Assembly: GCA_023423535.1 (NCBI GenBank)
Contig: JAFAFL010000149.1
Coordinates: 1-64,000, forward strand
Source: Pseudomonadota bacterium
Lineage (GTDB): Bacteria; Myxococcota; Myxococcia; Myxococcales; Myxococcaceae
Direction of reading: 5' to 3'
Length of the DNA stretch: 64,000 nucleotides
Shown: in pieces, positions 33,653-42,713 of the stretch
Layout: every line of letters starts with the position of its first letter
Position numbering within the stretch: position 1 is the first letter of the stretch
Position numbers and translations under genes: made by a program
Notes under the pieces: generated by a model
Databases searched by the model: none
What the model was told of the DNA's origin: nothing
What the model saw: the letters and a program-made list of their open reading frames with translations, nothing else

Positions 33653-34492
33653 CTACGCCGTCTCCGGCAGGCCGGCCTCGCGGCGCGCGACACTCACTTC
33701 GTCGTCGGCGATCCCGAAGGTGGCCTGGAGCAGATCGAGGATCCGCTGCTGCGGGCGCATGTCCGTCGCCGCCGCGGCGATGCGCGTGGCGAGCCGGTAC
33801 GCCTTCACCCGCTGCGCGTGCGTGGTCAGCCCGTGCGCGAGGACGCGGAGCCGGTGCGACAAGCCCTCGCTGGAGAGCGCGGACACCGCGTCGCTGACGA
33901 AGGACATCGCGCGCTCGGGGCCGACGTTCTCGAACGCGGGATCCGCGGCGAAGGTCTCCACCAGCGTGCGCGTCTCGCGCGGGGTGAGCTGACCGTCCGC
34001 GGCGCTCACGAGCACCATCACCTCCGCGTAGAGGCGCTCCAGCGGCTCACCGAGCGCCTCCGCCAAAGAGCCGCCCTGCTCGATCACGTCGATGATCTGC
34101 GCGACCTCGTCCTCGGCGATGCCCAGCGCGGCCTGGAAGGTCTTCAGCAGGCCGAGCTCCGCGCGCGTGGCCCGCTGATCGCTGAACGCCACCGCGGCAG
34201 CGAGGCCGAACGCGAGCATCCGGTTCTTGTGATCCGGCAGCCGCTCCCGCAGCGAACGGAGGATCTCCTCGAGGTTCGGCGCTGCCGCCAGCCGCGCCAC
34301 CGAGCTCTCCACCAGCGCGTTGAGTTCGTCGGAGCGCGTGCCCTCGAACTCGGGGCGCTCGAGCACCCGGCGCAGCAACGTCTGCATTTCCGTCTGCGAC
34401 ACGCGGCCGTCCGCCATCGCGGCGAGGAGCATCACCTCCACCAGCGCGGCGTTGCGATCGCGGCGCGCCTTCAGCACCTCATCCTTCGGCAT
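33653..34492 (-). CDS. TerB-like domain protein (two tandem copies)
   Basis: A 279-aa helical cytosolic protein. Two TerB-type four-helix units are suggested by [26 protein letters not shown] (residues 18-43) and [27 protein letters not shown] (about 156-182). Each carries the A-D-G-x-(V/L)-(S/T)-x-x-E motif that in TerB/TerY proteins lines an acidic metal site. The start has a GGGAGG site and lies 14 bp inside the end of ttcA, so the two are co-transcribed. Tellurite resistance itself is not implied; TerB folds occur in many stress proteins. Confidence 0.7.
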   Translation of the reverse strand: MPKDEVLKARRDRNAALVEVMLLAAMADGRVSQTEMQTLLRRVLERPEFEGTRSDELNALVESSVARLAAAPNLEEILRSLRERLPDHKNRMLAFGLAAAVAFSDQRATRAELGLLKTFQAALGIAEDEVAQIIDVIEQGGSLAEALGEPLERLYAEVMVLVSAADGQLTPRETRTLVETFAADPAFENVGPERAMSFVSDAVSALSSEGLSHRLRVLAHGLTTHAQRVKAYRLATRIAAAATDMRPQQRILDLLQATFGIADDEVSVARREAGLPETA

Positions 34493-35303
34493 GCGGCCTC
34501 CCTTCCCGGTCCTGTGACCCGACGACGTTCGGTGCTGCGACTGCCGGCTCCGGCGTGAACAGCGACCGGTCCATCAGGTGCGAGGGCCGCACGTTCTGCA
34601 CCGCCGCGAGCAGGCTGTTGCGCACGTTCGGGATGTCCTTCCCGAGCTCGTCGATGAGCCGCTTCACGCGCTTGCGCTGGAGCTGCTCCTGCGAGCCGCA
34701 GAGGTCGCACGGAATGATGGGGAACTTCCGCAGCTCCGCGTAGCGCGCGATCTCCTTCTCCGGCGCGTAGCAGAGCGGGCGGATGACGGTGTTGCGCCCG
34801 TCGTCGCTGCGCAGGAGCGGCGGCATCGCCTTCACCGAGCCCGCGAAGAGCAGGTTCAGCATCAGCGTCTCGATCACGTCGTCGCGGTGGTGCCCGAGCG
34901 CGATCTTGTTGCACCCGAGGTGCACCGCCGCGTTGTAGAGGATGCCGCGCCGCAGCCTCGAGCAGAGCGAGCACTGCGTCTTCCCCGGCTCGAGCTTCTC
35001 GAGGACGATGCTGTAGGTGTCCTCCTTCAGCATCTTGTAGGGGAAGCCCTCGCGCTCGAAGTACTCGACGAGCAGGTGACCGGGGAAGCCCGGATGGCCC
35101 TGGTCGAGGTTCACCGCGAGCAGCTCGAACGGCACCGGGGCCTTGCGCTGCAGCTCGCGCAGGAGCCACAGCAGCGTGTGCGAGTCCTTGCCGCCGGAGA
35201 CGCCGACGAGGATCCGATCGTTCGGCTGGATCAGCGAGAAGTCCGCGATGGCGCGACCCACGTGGCCGAGGAGCGACTTCTCCAGCTTCTGTTCTTCCGT
35301 CAT
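34479..35303 (-). CDS. ttcA: tRNA 2-thiocytidine(32) synthetase TtcA
   Basis: A 274-aa PP-loop ATPase that thiolates C32 of certain tRNAs using an Fe-S cluster. The ATP loop is GVSGGKDSH (34-42). Fe-S ligands are Cys111 and Cys114 ([11 protein letters not shown]) with Cys199 and Cys202 (PCDLCGSQ), the arrangement of Ttc[11 protein letters not shown] is the second family motif. It heads a two-gene unit with the TerB-like protein. The tail after residue 255 is variable and overlaps the next start. Confidence 0.9.
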   Translation of the reverse strand: MTEEQKLEKSLLGHVGRAIADFSLIQPNDRILVGVSGGKDSHTLLWLLRELQRKAPVPFELLAVNLDQGHPGFPGHLLVEYFEREGFPYKMLKEDTYSIVLEKLEPGKTQCSLCSRLRRGILYNAAVHLGCNKIALGHHRDDVIETLMLNLLFAGSVKAMPPLLRSDDGRNTVIRPLCYAPEKEIARYAELRKFPIIPCDLCGSQEQLQRKRVKRLIDELGKDIPNVRNSLLAAVQNVRPSHLMDRSLFTPEPAVAAPNVVGSQDREGRPHAEG

Positions 35304-35354
35304 CCGGCGGCAGTCCTATCCCAAGGTCACCGGATCGCCTAGGGTCCGCGCCGC

Positions 35355-36512
35355 ATGGCGAAGTGGCCTGAAGGCGCGATCGATGTGGTCAACGCTCCCT
35401 CGGTAGAGCAGGCGGCCGAGCGGATCGGAAACGCACAGGAGCTGGCGGTGGACGTGGAGGCGGACGCGATGCACGCGTTTCGCGCACGCCTCTGCTTCGT
35501 GCAGGTGAACAGCGGCGAGGACGTGTTCCTCTTCGACACGCTGCAGCCGGACGTAGACGCGGCGAAGGCGCTTCAGGCTCCATTCGCGGATCCCCAGCGC
35601 ACGAAGTTCTTTCACGCGGCCGGCGGCGACCTGCAGTACCTCGCCGAGCAGGGCCTGCGGGTGAAGGGCCTGTTCGACACGCACCGCGCGGCCACGCTGC
35701 TCGGCTGGCAGAAGGTCGGGCTGGCGGATCTGGTGCGCGAGCGGCTCGGCGTGGAGCTGAAGAAGGAGCACCAGCAGTCGGACTTCTCCCTGCGTCCGCT
35801 GCCGCCGGGCATGCGCGAGTACATCGCGGACGACGTGCGGTACCTCGTGGAGATTGGCCGGCAGGTGCGCGACGAGTGCGCGAAGGGCGACATCCTCGAG
35901 GAGGTGCTGCTCGACTGCGAGCGCCTCGCGGAGGAGGCCGCCGGCCGCCCGGACGCGGCGGTGGAGTTCAAGGCGAAGCTGCCGAAGCACCAGATGAAGC
36001 CGGAGGAGTTCCTGCTCGCGCGCGCCATCGCGGAGCGGCTCCACGCGCTGCGCCTGCAGTGGGCCGAGGCCGCGAACGTGCCCATGGGCCGCATGTTGTC
36101 CAACGCGGCGATCACCGCCATCGCCACCCGGCCACCGAAGGACGCGCGCGAACTGGTGAAGCGAGAGGGCGTGCGCGGCGGCTTCGTGCGCGAACACGGC
36201 GACGAGGTGCTCTCGGTGCTCGCGGACCTCAAGGGACGGGCGGAGCGAGGCGAGCTCGCGGCACCGGAAGAGGACAAGGGCGCGCGCGATCCGGGCCGGC
36301 GTCGTCGTGCGGAGGCGCTGAAGATCTGGCGCACCACGATGGCGAAGCAGCGGAAGATCACCGCCTCCGCAGTGCTGCCGAACCCGCTGATCGATGAGCT
36401 CGCCGCCGCGGCGCCGCGCACGCTCGGCGACCTGCGCACGCTGCGCTGGTTCGGAGAGAAGCGCGTGACGATCTACGGAGAAGAGCTGCTGCGGGTGCTC
36501 ACGAACGCGTGA
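35355..36512 (+). CDS. rnd: Ribonuclease D-like 3'-5' exoribonuclease
   Basis: A 385-aa DEDDy exonuclease with two HRDC-like helical regions. Catalytic residues appear in order: Asp33 and Glu35 (VDVEADAM), Asp92 (HAAGGDLQYL), and Tyr156/Asp160 (YIADDVRYL). EFLLARAIAERLHALRLQWAEAANVP and the C-terminal NPLIDELAAAAPRTLGDLRTL correspond to the RNA-binding HRDC modules. RNase D trims tRNA and other stable RNA 3' ends. Its end overlaps the convergent DUF2007 gene by 14 bp. Confidence 0.88.
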   Translation: MAKWPEGAIDVVNAPSVEQAAERIGNAQELAVDVEADAMHAFRARLCFVQVNSGEDVFLFDTLQPDVDAAKALQAPFADPQRTKFFHAAGGDLQYLAEQGLRVKGLFDTHRAATLLGWQKVGLADLVRERLGVELKKEHQQSDFSLRPLPPGMREYIADDVRYLVEIGRQVRDECAKGDILEEVLLDCERLAEEAAGRPDAAVEFKAKLPKHQMKPEEFLLARAIAERLHALRLQWAEAANVPMGRMLSNAAITAIATRPPKDARELVKREGVRGGFVREHGDEVLSVLADLKGRAERGELAAPEEDKGARDPGRRRRAEALKIWRTTMAKQRKITASAVLPNPLIDELAAAAPRTLGDLRTLRWFGEKRVTIYGEELLRVLTNA

Positions 36513-37011
36513 GCCCGCGCAGGGCGAGGATCAGCGCGGCCAGCGCGGGCAGCCCGAACAGCAGCATGAAGGCCACCACCGCGTTGACCTTCCGCTTCGC
36601 CACCCGCTTCTCGTCGGCCGGCTGTGCGCGCGTATCGCACTCTTCGCAGAGCGAAGCGCCGGTGCCGACGCCGCAGCGCTCGCAGAGGAACGTCCCGCAC
36701 CGCTCGCACGTGCCGATGGCCTCTCCTTCATGCACCGGGCACACGGCGCCGCGGAGTGAGCCGGGCGAAGCGTCCAGCTCGTCCTCCGCGGGCGGCCCTG
36801 CGGCCTCTGCTTCGGCGACGACGCGGCGGGCGCGCTCGAGGTCCTCGCGCTCCACCAGCACGCGCAGCTCCACGTAGGGGCCGAGCATCCCGAGCATCGA
36901 CCGGTGCTGTTCGCCCTGCACCACGCACCGGATGCCGTGCGCCTGCAGCAGCGAGCGCAGCACCGACGCTTCCTGGTTGTCGCCGACCGTCTGCAGGAGC
37001 TCCAGCGGCAT
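36499..37011 (-). CDS. DUF2007-like signal protein with zinc-ribbon and membrane anchor
   Basis: A 170-aa protein. Residues 1-70 fit the DUF2007 putative signal-transducing fold (QEASVLRSLLQAHGIRCVVQGEQ). A Cys-rich B-box/zinc-ribbon follows (CPVHEGEAIGTCERCGTFLCERCG, CEEC), and residues 143-165 form a membrane helix (VNAVVAFMLLFGLPALAALILAL). It starts four bases after the O-methyltransferase stop and so ends a three-gene operon with M32 and that enzyme. Function unknown. Confidence 0.7.
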   Translation of the reverse strand: MPLELLQTVGDNQEASVLRSLLQAHGIRCVVQGEQHRSMLGMLGPYVELRVLVEREDLERARRVVAEAEAAGPPAEDELDASPGSLRGAVCPVHEGEAIGTCERCGTFLCERCGVGTGASLCEECDTRAQPADEKRVAKRKVNAVVAFMLLFGLPALAALILALRGLTRS

Positions 37012-37014
37012 GCG

Positions 37015-37647
37015 CTACTTCTTCCGGATCAGCGTCACGCCGTCACGCAGGGTGAGCATCACCCGCTCCACGCGATCGTCCATCGCGACCTTGTCGTTGA
37101 ACGCGACGATGGCGTGGTCGCTGTCCTCCTTCGGGCTGAGCACGCGGCCGCTCCACAGCGTGTTGTCCGCCACGATGAGCCCGCCCCCCTTCAGCAGCGG
37201 CAGCACCGCCTCGAAGTAGCGCGCGTAATTCTCCTTGTCCGCGTCGATGAAGACGAGATCCAGCGGCCCCTGCAACGTGGCGATCGTCTCCAGCGCCGGC
37301 CCCATCCGGATCTGGATCTTCTTCCCGTGCGGGCTCTGCGCGAACGCACGGCGCGCGATCTCCTCGGCCTTCGGGTTCACGTCGCAGGTGATGAGCTCGC
37401 CGTCCTCCGGCAGGCCCTCGGCGATGCAGAGGCCGGAGTAGCCGGTGAACATGCCGATCTCGAGCACGCGCCGCGCGCCGGTGAGCTTCACCAGCATGCG
37501 GAGAAAGGCGCCCTCGAGCGGGCCCACCTGCATCCGGTGGAACTCCATCTTCTCGCGGGTCTCGCGGGTGAGGGACTCCAGCAGCGGGCCCGGCCGGTCG
37601 GAGTGCGCCCGCGCGTACGCTTCGATCTCTTCGGAGACGAGGTTCAT
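37015..37647 (-). CDS. O-methyltransferase, caffeoyl-CoA/catechol OMT family
   Basis: A 210-aa SAM-dependent O-methyltransferase. Motif I is VLEIGMFTGYSGLCIAEGL near 61-79, with an acidic ribose-binding residue in ITCDVNPKAEEIAR. The metal and catalytic motif is VFIDADKENYARYFE, and the second metal motif is IVADNTLWSGRV. This is the divalent-metal-dependent OMT group acting on catechol-like hydroxyls. It lies between an M32 carboxypeptidase and a DUF2007 protein with gaps of only a few bases. Substrate unknown. Confidence 0.85.
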   Translation of the reverse strand: MNLVSEEIEAYARAHSDRPGPLLESLTRETREKMEFHRMQVGPLEGAFLRMLVKLTGARRVLEIGMFTGYSGLCIAEGLPEDGELITCDVNPKAEEIARRAFAQSPHGKKIQIRMGPALETIATLQGPLDLVFIDADKENYARYFEAVLPLLKGGGLIVADNTLWSGRVLSPKEDSDHAIVAFNDKVAMDDRVERVMLTLRDGVTLIRKK

Positions 37648-37653
37648 GGGTGC

Positions 37654-39153
37654 CTACAGTGCCACGCCGGAGATCTGTCCGTACTTCGTCTTCAGGTAGC
37701 GCACGAAGGCCTCGTCGCTGATCCCGCGGCCGCTGATCTTCTCCACCAGCGTCTCCGCCGGATACCGGTAGCCGTGGCGGTGGATCTTCTCGCGCAACCA
37801 CTCGCGGACGACGCGTAGCCGGCCCTGCGAGATGGCCTCTTCTACGTCCGGCAGCTCCGCGCGCATCGCCTCGAAGAGCTGCGCCGCGTACAGGTTGCCC
37901 AGCGTGTAGGTGGGGAAGTACCCGAGCTCGCCCCAGGCCCAGTGGATGTCCTGCAGCACGCCCAGCGTGTCGTGCGGCGGGCGAACGCCGAGATACTTCT
38001 CCATCCGGTCGTTCCAAGCGGCGGGCAGATCGTCGAGCGGCAGCGCGTCGTCGATGAGCAGAAGCTCGAGCTCGAAGCGGAGCGCGACGTGGAGGTTGTA
38101 GGTGACCTCGTCCGCTTCCACGCGCACGAGCGAGCGGCTGACCGTGTTGATCGTCTTGTGGAGCGCGTCGAGCGTCACGTCACCGAGCTGCTCGGGGAAG
38201 TGGCTCTGCAGCACCGGCAGGTAGTGCGACCAGAACGCGCGGCTGCGGCCGATGATGTTCTCCCACATCCGCGACTGCGACTCGTGCAGGCCCATCGACG
38301 GTGCGGCGGCGAGCGGGGTGCGGTGGTGGCGCTCGTCGAAGCCCTGCTCGTAGAGTCCGTGACCTCCTTCGTGGATGGTGCTGAAGATTCCCGAGCACAC
38401 GTTGTCGGCGAAGAGTCGCGTGGTGAGGCGCACGTCGTTCGGGTGGGTGCCGCCGCAGAACGGGTGGATGCTCTTGTCCTGCCGGCCCGCCTCGAGATCG
38501 AAGCCCAGGTCCCCGAGCAGGCGCACGGTGAACGGCCACTGCTTCTCCGGATCGAACTGCTTGCCCGCGAAGCAGTCCGGCCACTTCGCCTCGCCGCTGG
38601 TGAGCTTGCCGACGATGGGGACGAGCTTCTCGCGCAGGCTCTCGATCACCGGACGCAGGCGCGAGACGCGCATGCCCGGCTCGTAGGCCTCGAGCAGCGC
38701 GTCGTAGCGCTCGCCGTCGTGACCGAGCGCATCCGCCTGCTGCCGCCGCAGCACGAGGAGCCTGCGCAGCGCGTCGCGGAAGAGCGAGAAGTCCTTTGCC
38801 TCACGCGCGGCACGCCAGGCGGTGATGCCGTCGGACTGCGCGGTGGCCAGCGCGCGCACCAGTGACGGAGGCACCTTCACCGCGCGGTCGCGCTCATGAC
38901 GGAAGACGCGGAGCATGGCGCGGTCGTCTTCGGCAGAGACCTCGGCTTCGGCCTCTCCGAGCCAGTCGCCCACGGCCGGATCGACGAGACGCTCGTGGTA
39001 GATGCCCTGCAAGGTGGCGAGCTGCTGTCCGCGCGCGCCGGCGGCCTTCGGTGGCAGCAGCGTCTCCTGATCCCACGAGCAGAGCCCAATGACGCCGGAG
39101 AGGTCCTTCAGCTCCTCCATCCGGCCCTTCAGTCGCGCGAACGAGCGTTCCAT
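37654..39153 (-). CDS. M32-family metallocarboxypeptidase
   Basis: A 499-aa Taq-type carboxypeptidase, the normal length for the family. The zinc site is HEGGHGLYEQG near 261-271, with the third ligand Glu in MGLHESQSRMWENIIGRS. Further signatures are DQETLLPPKAAGAR, HPFCGGTHPNDVRLTTRL and WAWGELGYFPTYTLGNLYAAQ. It removes C-terminal residues from peptides in the cytosol. First gene of a compact three-gene operon. Confidence 0.92.
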   Translation of the reverse strand: MERSFARLKGRMEELKDLSGVIGLCSWDQETLLPPKAAGARGQQLATLQGIYHERLVDPAVGDWLGEAEAEVSAEDDRAMLRVFRHERDRAVKVPPSLVRALATAQSDGITAWRAAREAKDFSLFRDALRRLLVLRRQQADALGHDGERYDALLEAYEPGMRVSRLRPVIESLREKLVPIVGKLTSGEAKWPDCFAGKQFDPEKQWPFTVRLLGDLGFDLEAGRQDKSIHPFCGGTHPNDVRLTTRLFADNVCSGIFSTIHEGGHGLYEQGFDERHHRTPLAAAPSMGLHESQSRMWENIIGRSRAFWSHYLPVLQSHFPEQLGDVTLDALHKTINTVSRSLVRVEADEVTYNLHVALRFELELLLIDDALPLDDLPAAWNDRMEKYLGVRPPHDTLGVLQDIHWAWGELGYFPTYTLGNLYAAQLFEAMRAELPDVEEAISQGRLRVVREWLREKIHRHGYRYPAETLVEKISGRGISDEAFVRYLKTKYGQISGVAL

Positions 39154-39201
39154 GTGCGCTCTGACTTAGCCCGCCGGGCGGCGCTCTGCTATGCGCGGCG
39201 C

Positions 39202-39744
39202 ATGGCCAACCGGTTGCGCGTGTTCATGCTGCCCGAGGACGAGCGGGCGTTTTTCCTGGGCATCGAGCGGCTGGAGCTCGAGGTGTACCCGCGCCGGATT
39301 CCGCCGGACTGGCAGCCGTTCAAGGCGAGCGGGGCGCGGATCGCGGACCTGCCGGAGGAGGAGCTCTACCTCGCGGCCACCAGCGTGGGCCCGGTAACCG
39401 TGGACAAGCTCAAGCGGGGCAAGGACAAGGGCTTCTGGCGCGTGGACGAGGTGCGCTCGCCGGTCATCTTCTTCGAGCGCTCGCGCCTCAACGAGGAGGG
39501 CGAGCTGCTCTCCGGGCTGCTGTGGGCCGAGCTCGACGTCACCCCGCAGACCGGCCGTCGCGATCCCGCGCCGGATCGCTTCCGCCGGCTCTGGATGGAG
39601 ATGGAGGAGTGGCTGAAGAAGACCTTCCGCAAGAGCGACCCGCCGCAGTTCCTCGTGGGTCCGCACGCGGCGCGGCAGCACAAGCAGGGACTCGTGCTGC
39701 GCGACAACGAGCACCGCGGCGGCACCGTGGACGTGTGGAAGTAG
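39202..39744 (+). CDS. Conserved-looking hypothetical protein
   Basis: A 180-aa soluble protein of no recognised family. It has an orderly mix of strands and helices (RLRVFMLPEDERAFFLGIERLE, WAELDVTPQTGRRDPAPDRFRRLWMEMEEWLKKTFRKS) and no signal peptide or motif. The ATG at 39202 is chosen because coding character begins there; the same frame is open further upstream inside the M32 antisense. It ends 3 bp from the convergent YdcF-like gene. Confidence 0.6.
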   Translation: MANRLRVFMLPEDERAFFLGIERLELEVYPRRIPPDWQPFKASGARIADLPEEELYLAATSVGPVTVDKLKRGKDKGFWRVDEVRSPVIFFERSRLNEEGELLSGLLWAELDVTPQTGRRDPAPDRFRRLWMEMEEWLKKTFRKSDPPQFLVGPHAARQHKQGLVLRDNEHRGGTVDVWK

Positions 39745-39747
39745 CCC

Positions 39748-40257
39748 CTACGGCGGTCGGGAGACGAGCAGACGTGGGCGCTGCAGGAGCGCCGCGGCTT
39801 CGCGGGTGAGGGCGGTCAGGCGCCGCTGCGGCACGAAGAGCGATCCGTCTTCGCGATGCGACGCCGCGCCCTCCGCTTTCACACCCTGCGACCAGAAGCA
39901 GCGGAGCGCGCGGAACAGGTGGTACGCGTCGGTCACTACGAGCACCTTCGATGCGCCCCGCGCACGAAGCAGCGGCGCGACGCGCAGCGCGTTCTCCCAC
40001 GTGGTGCGGCTCTCCTCCTCCAGCACGCAGTCCTCGGCTGGGACGCCGGCCTTCAAGGCGAGCAGCATCGCCACGCGTGCCTCGGTCGGAGTCGCCGCGT
40101 CGTGCGTGCCGCCGCTGAAGACGAGGCAGCCCGCGCCTTCGGAGAGGAAGCGCTGCGCGCCCGTGAGCGCCCGGTAGCGGAGGGCGTCGCTCGGCGCACC
40201 GCCGCGGAAGACGCGCGCACCGAGCACCACGATCGCGTCCCAGCGCTTTTCGCGCAT
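39748..40257 (-). CDS. YdcF/SanA-family (DUF218) protein
   Basis: A 169-aa single-domain protein. The family motifs are IVVLGARV at the start, CLVFSGGT (61-68) and LEEESRTTWENALRVAPLLR, then VLVVTDAYHLFRALRCFW. Members usually have an N-terminal membrane anchor; here none precedes the domain when the ATG at 40257 is used. That ATG overlaps the stop of the upstream HAD gene (TGATG), implying translational coupling. The role of the family is still vague, with envelope-related functions reported. Confidence 0.75.
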   Translation of the reverse strand: MREKRWDAIVVLGARVFRGGAPSDALRYRALTGAQRFLSEGAGCLVFSGGTHDAATPTEARVAMLLALKAGVPAEDCVLEEESRTTWENALRVAPLLRARGASKVLVVTDAYHLFRALRCFWSQGVKAEGAASHREDGSLFVPQRRLTALTREAAALLQRPRLLVSRPP

Positions 40258-41729
40258 CACGGCGTGGGCACACCGGACGGCGCGATCGGCTTTCCGCCGG
40301 AGATGAGCGGATCGTGCGGCAGGCTTCCGCGCGGCGAACGCAGGTACACGAACGGCGTGGCGAAGAGGAAGTTGGAGACGCGCGAGGTGTAGATGTCCGC
40401 GTATCGCTCCACCTGCCGCGCGAGGTGGCTCTTGTCGTTGCCGCTTCGGGTGAGCAGCCCCCACGTCGGGTTCAGCAGCTCGGAGGCGGCCTTCGCCATC
40501 GGCGCGAGCGCGGCGTCGAGCGCTTCGAGCTTCTCCCGCAGCTCCACCATCCGGCGGGTGATCTGCTCGTCGCTCTCGCCGACCTGAGGTCCGTAGTGCC
40601 CGCGCCGGCGCTGCAGGGCGAGGCGCAGCGCGCTGTACTCCGCCTCCATCTCCTCCTTCTCCGCCATGCGTTCGCTGAGCGCGAGCTCCTGCGCGTGGAA
40701 GGCCTCCACCGCCTCCACCTCGTCCTCGAGCTCGCGGAGGATCAGCGCGGTGCGCCAGCGCAGCACGTTCTTCGTCACGTGCACGTCGCCGAACATGTGG
40801 TCGCCCACGTAGAGAATCTCGTCACCGGAGAGACCGAGGTGCTTCTCCAGCTCGCGCGCGCTGCCTCCGAAGTACGCGGTCTTCGGCTTGAGCGCGCCGT
40901 GCGTGGGCCGAAGCAGGCCCTCTTCGGTGGCGATCTCGAAGAAGGGACTGCGGGTGGTGAAGAACTCGGGCTTGCGCGCGGCGACGATCACCACGTCGAA
41001 CACGTCGCGCCACGTCATCCCCTCGGGGAGGAAGCGGTTGAACGCGTACGTCATCATCGGGACCGTGTAGCCCCACTCGCTGTTGGTGATGAGCAGCAGC
41101 TTCTTCCCCGCCATCTTCTGATCGAGCAGCGCGAGCGGGATGTCCGGATCGAGATCCACGAAGCGATCCGGGTTGGCGATGATCTCCGCCTTCAGCCGGC
41201 CCTCCATGTGGGCGGCGTCGGTGTGCTCGCGGACGAGCCGGTAGAGGTCCGCGTAGCCCATCACGCCCGGCAGCTTGCGCTCGTCGAGCAGGTCCACCAC
41301 CTGCGCGTAGATGCAGGCCTCGCTGAGCGAGAAGAGCGTGTTGAGGAAGACCCAGCGCGGCTCGGCGAGATCGATGATCGTCCGCGTGTAGGCGTCGCGC
41401 TGCTCCTCGTAGTCGAGCGCGCGGGTGCCATGCAGCGCCTTCTTCACGAAGCCGAACCGGTTCGCCTTGAGCAGGTTCCCCTTCTCGGTGTCGATGATGA
41501 GCCCGCGGATGACCATGTGCGGATCGAAGCGCAGGTGCTCCACCGGCCACCCGAGGCGCAGCAGGCCCTCGCGGATGTGCTCGTAGGCGCGCTCCTCCCA
41601 CGCATCCACGTGGTAGTGGATGAGCGTGTAGTCCATGTCGTAGCCGATGGCCCGGATGGAGCGGAGGTTCAGCGTCCGGTTGCAGTAGATGCCACGCGCC
41701 GCGGAGGGGGCCCCGTTTCGAGCTTGCAT
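40257..41729 (-). CDS. HAD-IG-type 5'-nucleotidase
   Basis: A 490-aa HAD phosphohydrolase related to the eukaryotic cytosolic purine 5'-nucleotidase (NT5C2-like). The nucleophile motif is GYDMDYTLIHY near 29-39. Motif II is LLLITNSEWGYT, the Lys motif includes LKPKTAYFGGS, and motif IV is ILYVGDHMFGDVH. A coiled region (AFHAQELALSERMAEKEEMEAEY) and a C-terminal SHLARQVERYADIYTSRVSNF end follow the family pattern. It presumably dephosphorylates IMP/GMP-type nucleotides. Coupled by TGATG to the YdcF-like gene. Confidence 0.88.
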   Translation of the reverse strand: MQARNGAPSAARGIYCNRTLNLRSIRAIGYDMDYTLIHYHVDAWEERAYEHIREGLLRLGWPVEHLRFDPHMVIRGLIIDTEKGNLLKANRFGFVKKALHGTRALDYEEQRDAYTRTIIDLAEPRWVFLNTLFSLSEACIYAQVVDLLDERKLPGVMGYADLYRLVREHTDAAHMEGRLKAEIIANPDRFVDLDPDIPLALLDQKMAGKKLLLITNSEWGYTVPMMTYAFNRFLPEGMTWRDVFDVVIVAARKPEFFTTRSPFFEIATEEGLLRPTHGALKPKTAYFGGSARELEKHLGLSGDEILYVGDHMFGDVHVTKNVLRWRTALILRELEDEVEAVEAFHAQELALSERMAEKEEMEAEYSALRLALQRRRGHYGPQVGESDEQITRRMVELREKLEALDAALAPMAKAASELLNPTWGLLTRSGNDKSHLARQVERYADIYTSRVSNFLFATPFVYLRSPRGSLPHDPLISGGKPIAPSGVPTP

Positions 41730-41779
41730 GGCTGCTTCTTGCCGCAGCGGGACGCAGCTTGTCCGCCCCTTTTTCCTCG

Positions 41780-42691
41780 CTACGTCCGGCGCGCGAACTC
41801 GAGGAAGACCCAGGTGTTGGCGTGGCCGCTCCGCTCGCGCACGTTCGAGGAGAGCAGCGTGAGTCCCTGCGCGAGGTAGGCGCTCTCGATCTTCGCGCGC
41901 TCGCTCGAGCGGATGCCGGCGAGGATCAGCCGCGCGGGCGGCCCGTGAGAGAGGCGCGCGCAGATGGGCTCGGCCAGCGCGAGCAGCACCGGATCGAGGA
42001 TGTTCGCGATCACCAGATCGAACTGCTCCTGCAGCGTCTCCACCGGCGCGGTGGAGAGCGTGAGGCTGACCGTGTCCGCTCCGAGGTTGCGCACCGCGTT
42101 CTGCTGCGCTCGCTCGATCGCGTCCGCGGAGATGTCCACGCCGGTCACCCGCGCCGCGCCGAGCTTCCGCGCGGTGATGGCGAGCACGCCGGTGCCGGTG
42201 CCCACGTCCAGCACGTTCATCGGGGTAACATCGTCGCGCTGCGGCAGGTGCGCGTCGAGGTACTCGAGACAGGCCAGCGTGCTCGGGTGATCGCCGTTGC
42301 CGAAGGCGGTGCCGGGAGGAAGAAGGACCGTCACCTCCGCGTCCCCCGCTTCGAGCGAGGCCTGCTCCGGAGGCCCCACCCACACCCGTCCGGCGCGCAC
42401 GCTCGGGTGCTGCGCGGCCCACTCCTTCTCCACCACCGGGAGGAGCTGGATGAGCGCAGCCGCGTCGGAAGTCGTCACCGCGTCGCGCGCCTCGAGCGCC
42501 TCGTCCGCAGAGGGGAAATAGGCACGCAGCCACACGCGGCCGGGCGCGGGCGCTGCGATGCCATCCGGAAGCTGCACGGTCGCGTCGCGCCACTCCAGCG
42601 CGCCGGCGCCGTGCTCGTGAAGCGCCAGCGCCGACAGCTCCGCGTTCGCTTCATCCACCTCCGCCGAGAGCTGCACCCATACGGACGCCAT
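41780..42691 (-). CDS. prmA: Ribosomal protein L11 methyltransferase
   Basis: A 303-aa SAM methyltransferase that trimethylates L11. An N-terminal substrate-recognition half is followed by LLPPGTAFGNGDHPSTLACLEYL, the PrmA-specific approach to SAM motif I (VLDVGTGTGVLAITARKLG near 160-178). The catalytic-type motif is LVIANILDPVLLAL. Length and order match the family. The next gene downstream on the same strand is the HAD nucleotidase, about 50 bp away; they may share transcription. Confidence 0.88.
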   Translation of the reverse strand: MASVWVQLSAEVDEANAELSALALHEHGAGALEWRDATVQLPDGIAAPAPGRVWLRAYFPSADEALEARDAVTTSDAAALIQLLPVVEKEWAAQHPSVRAGRVWVGPPEQASLEAGDAEVTVLLPPGTAFGNGDHPSTLACLEYLDAHLPQRDDVTPMNVLDVGTGTGVLAITARKLGAARVTGVDISADAIERAQQNAVRNLGADTVSLTLSTAPVETLQEQFDLVIANILDPVLLALAEPICARLSHGPPARLILAGIRSSERAKIESAYLAQGLTLLSSNVRERSGHANTWVFLEFARRT

Positions 42692-42713
42692 GCACGGAGG
42701 CTAGCACCCGCCC

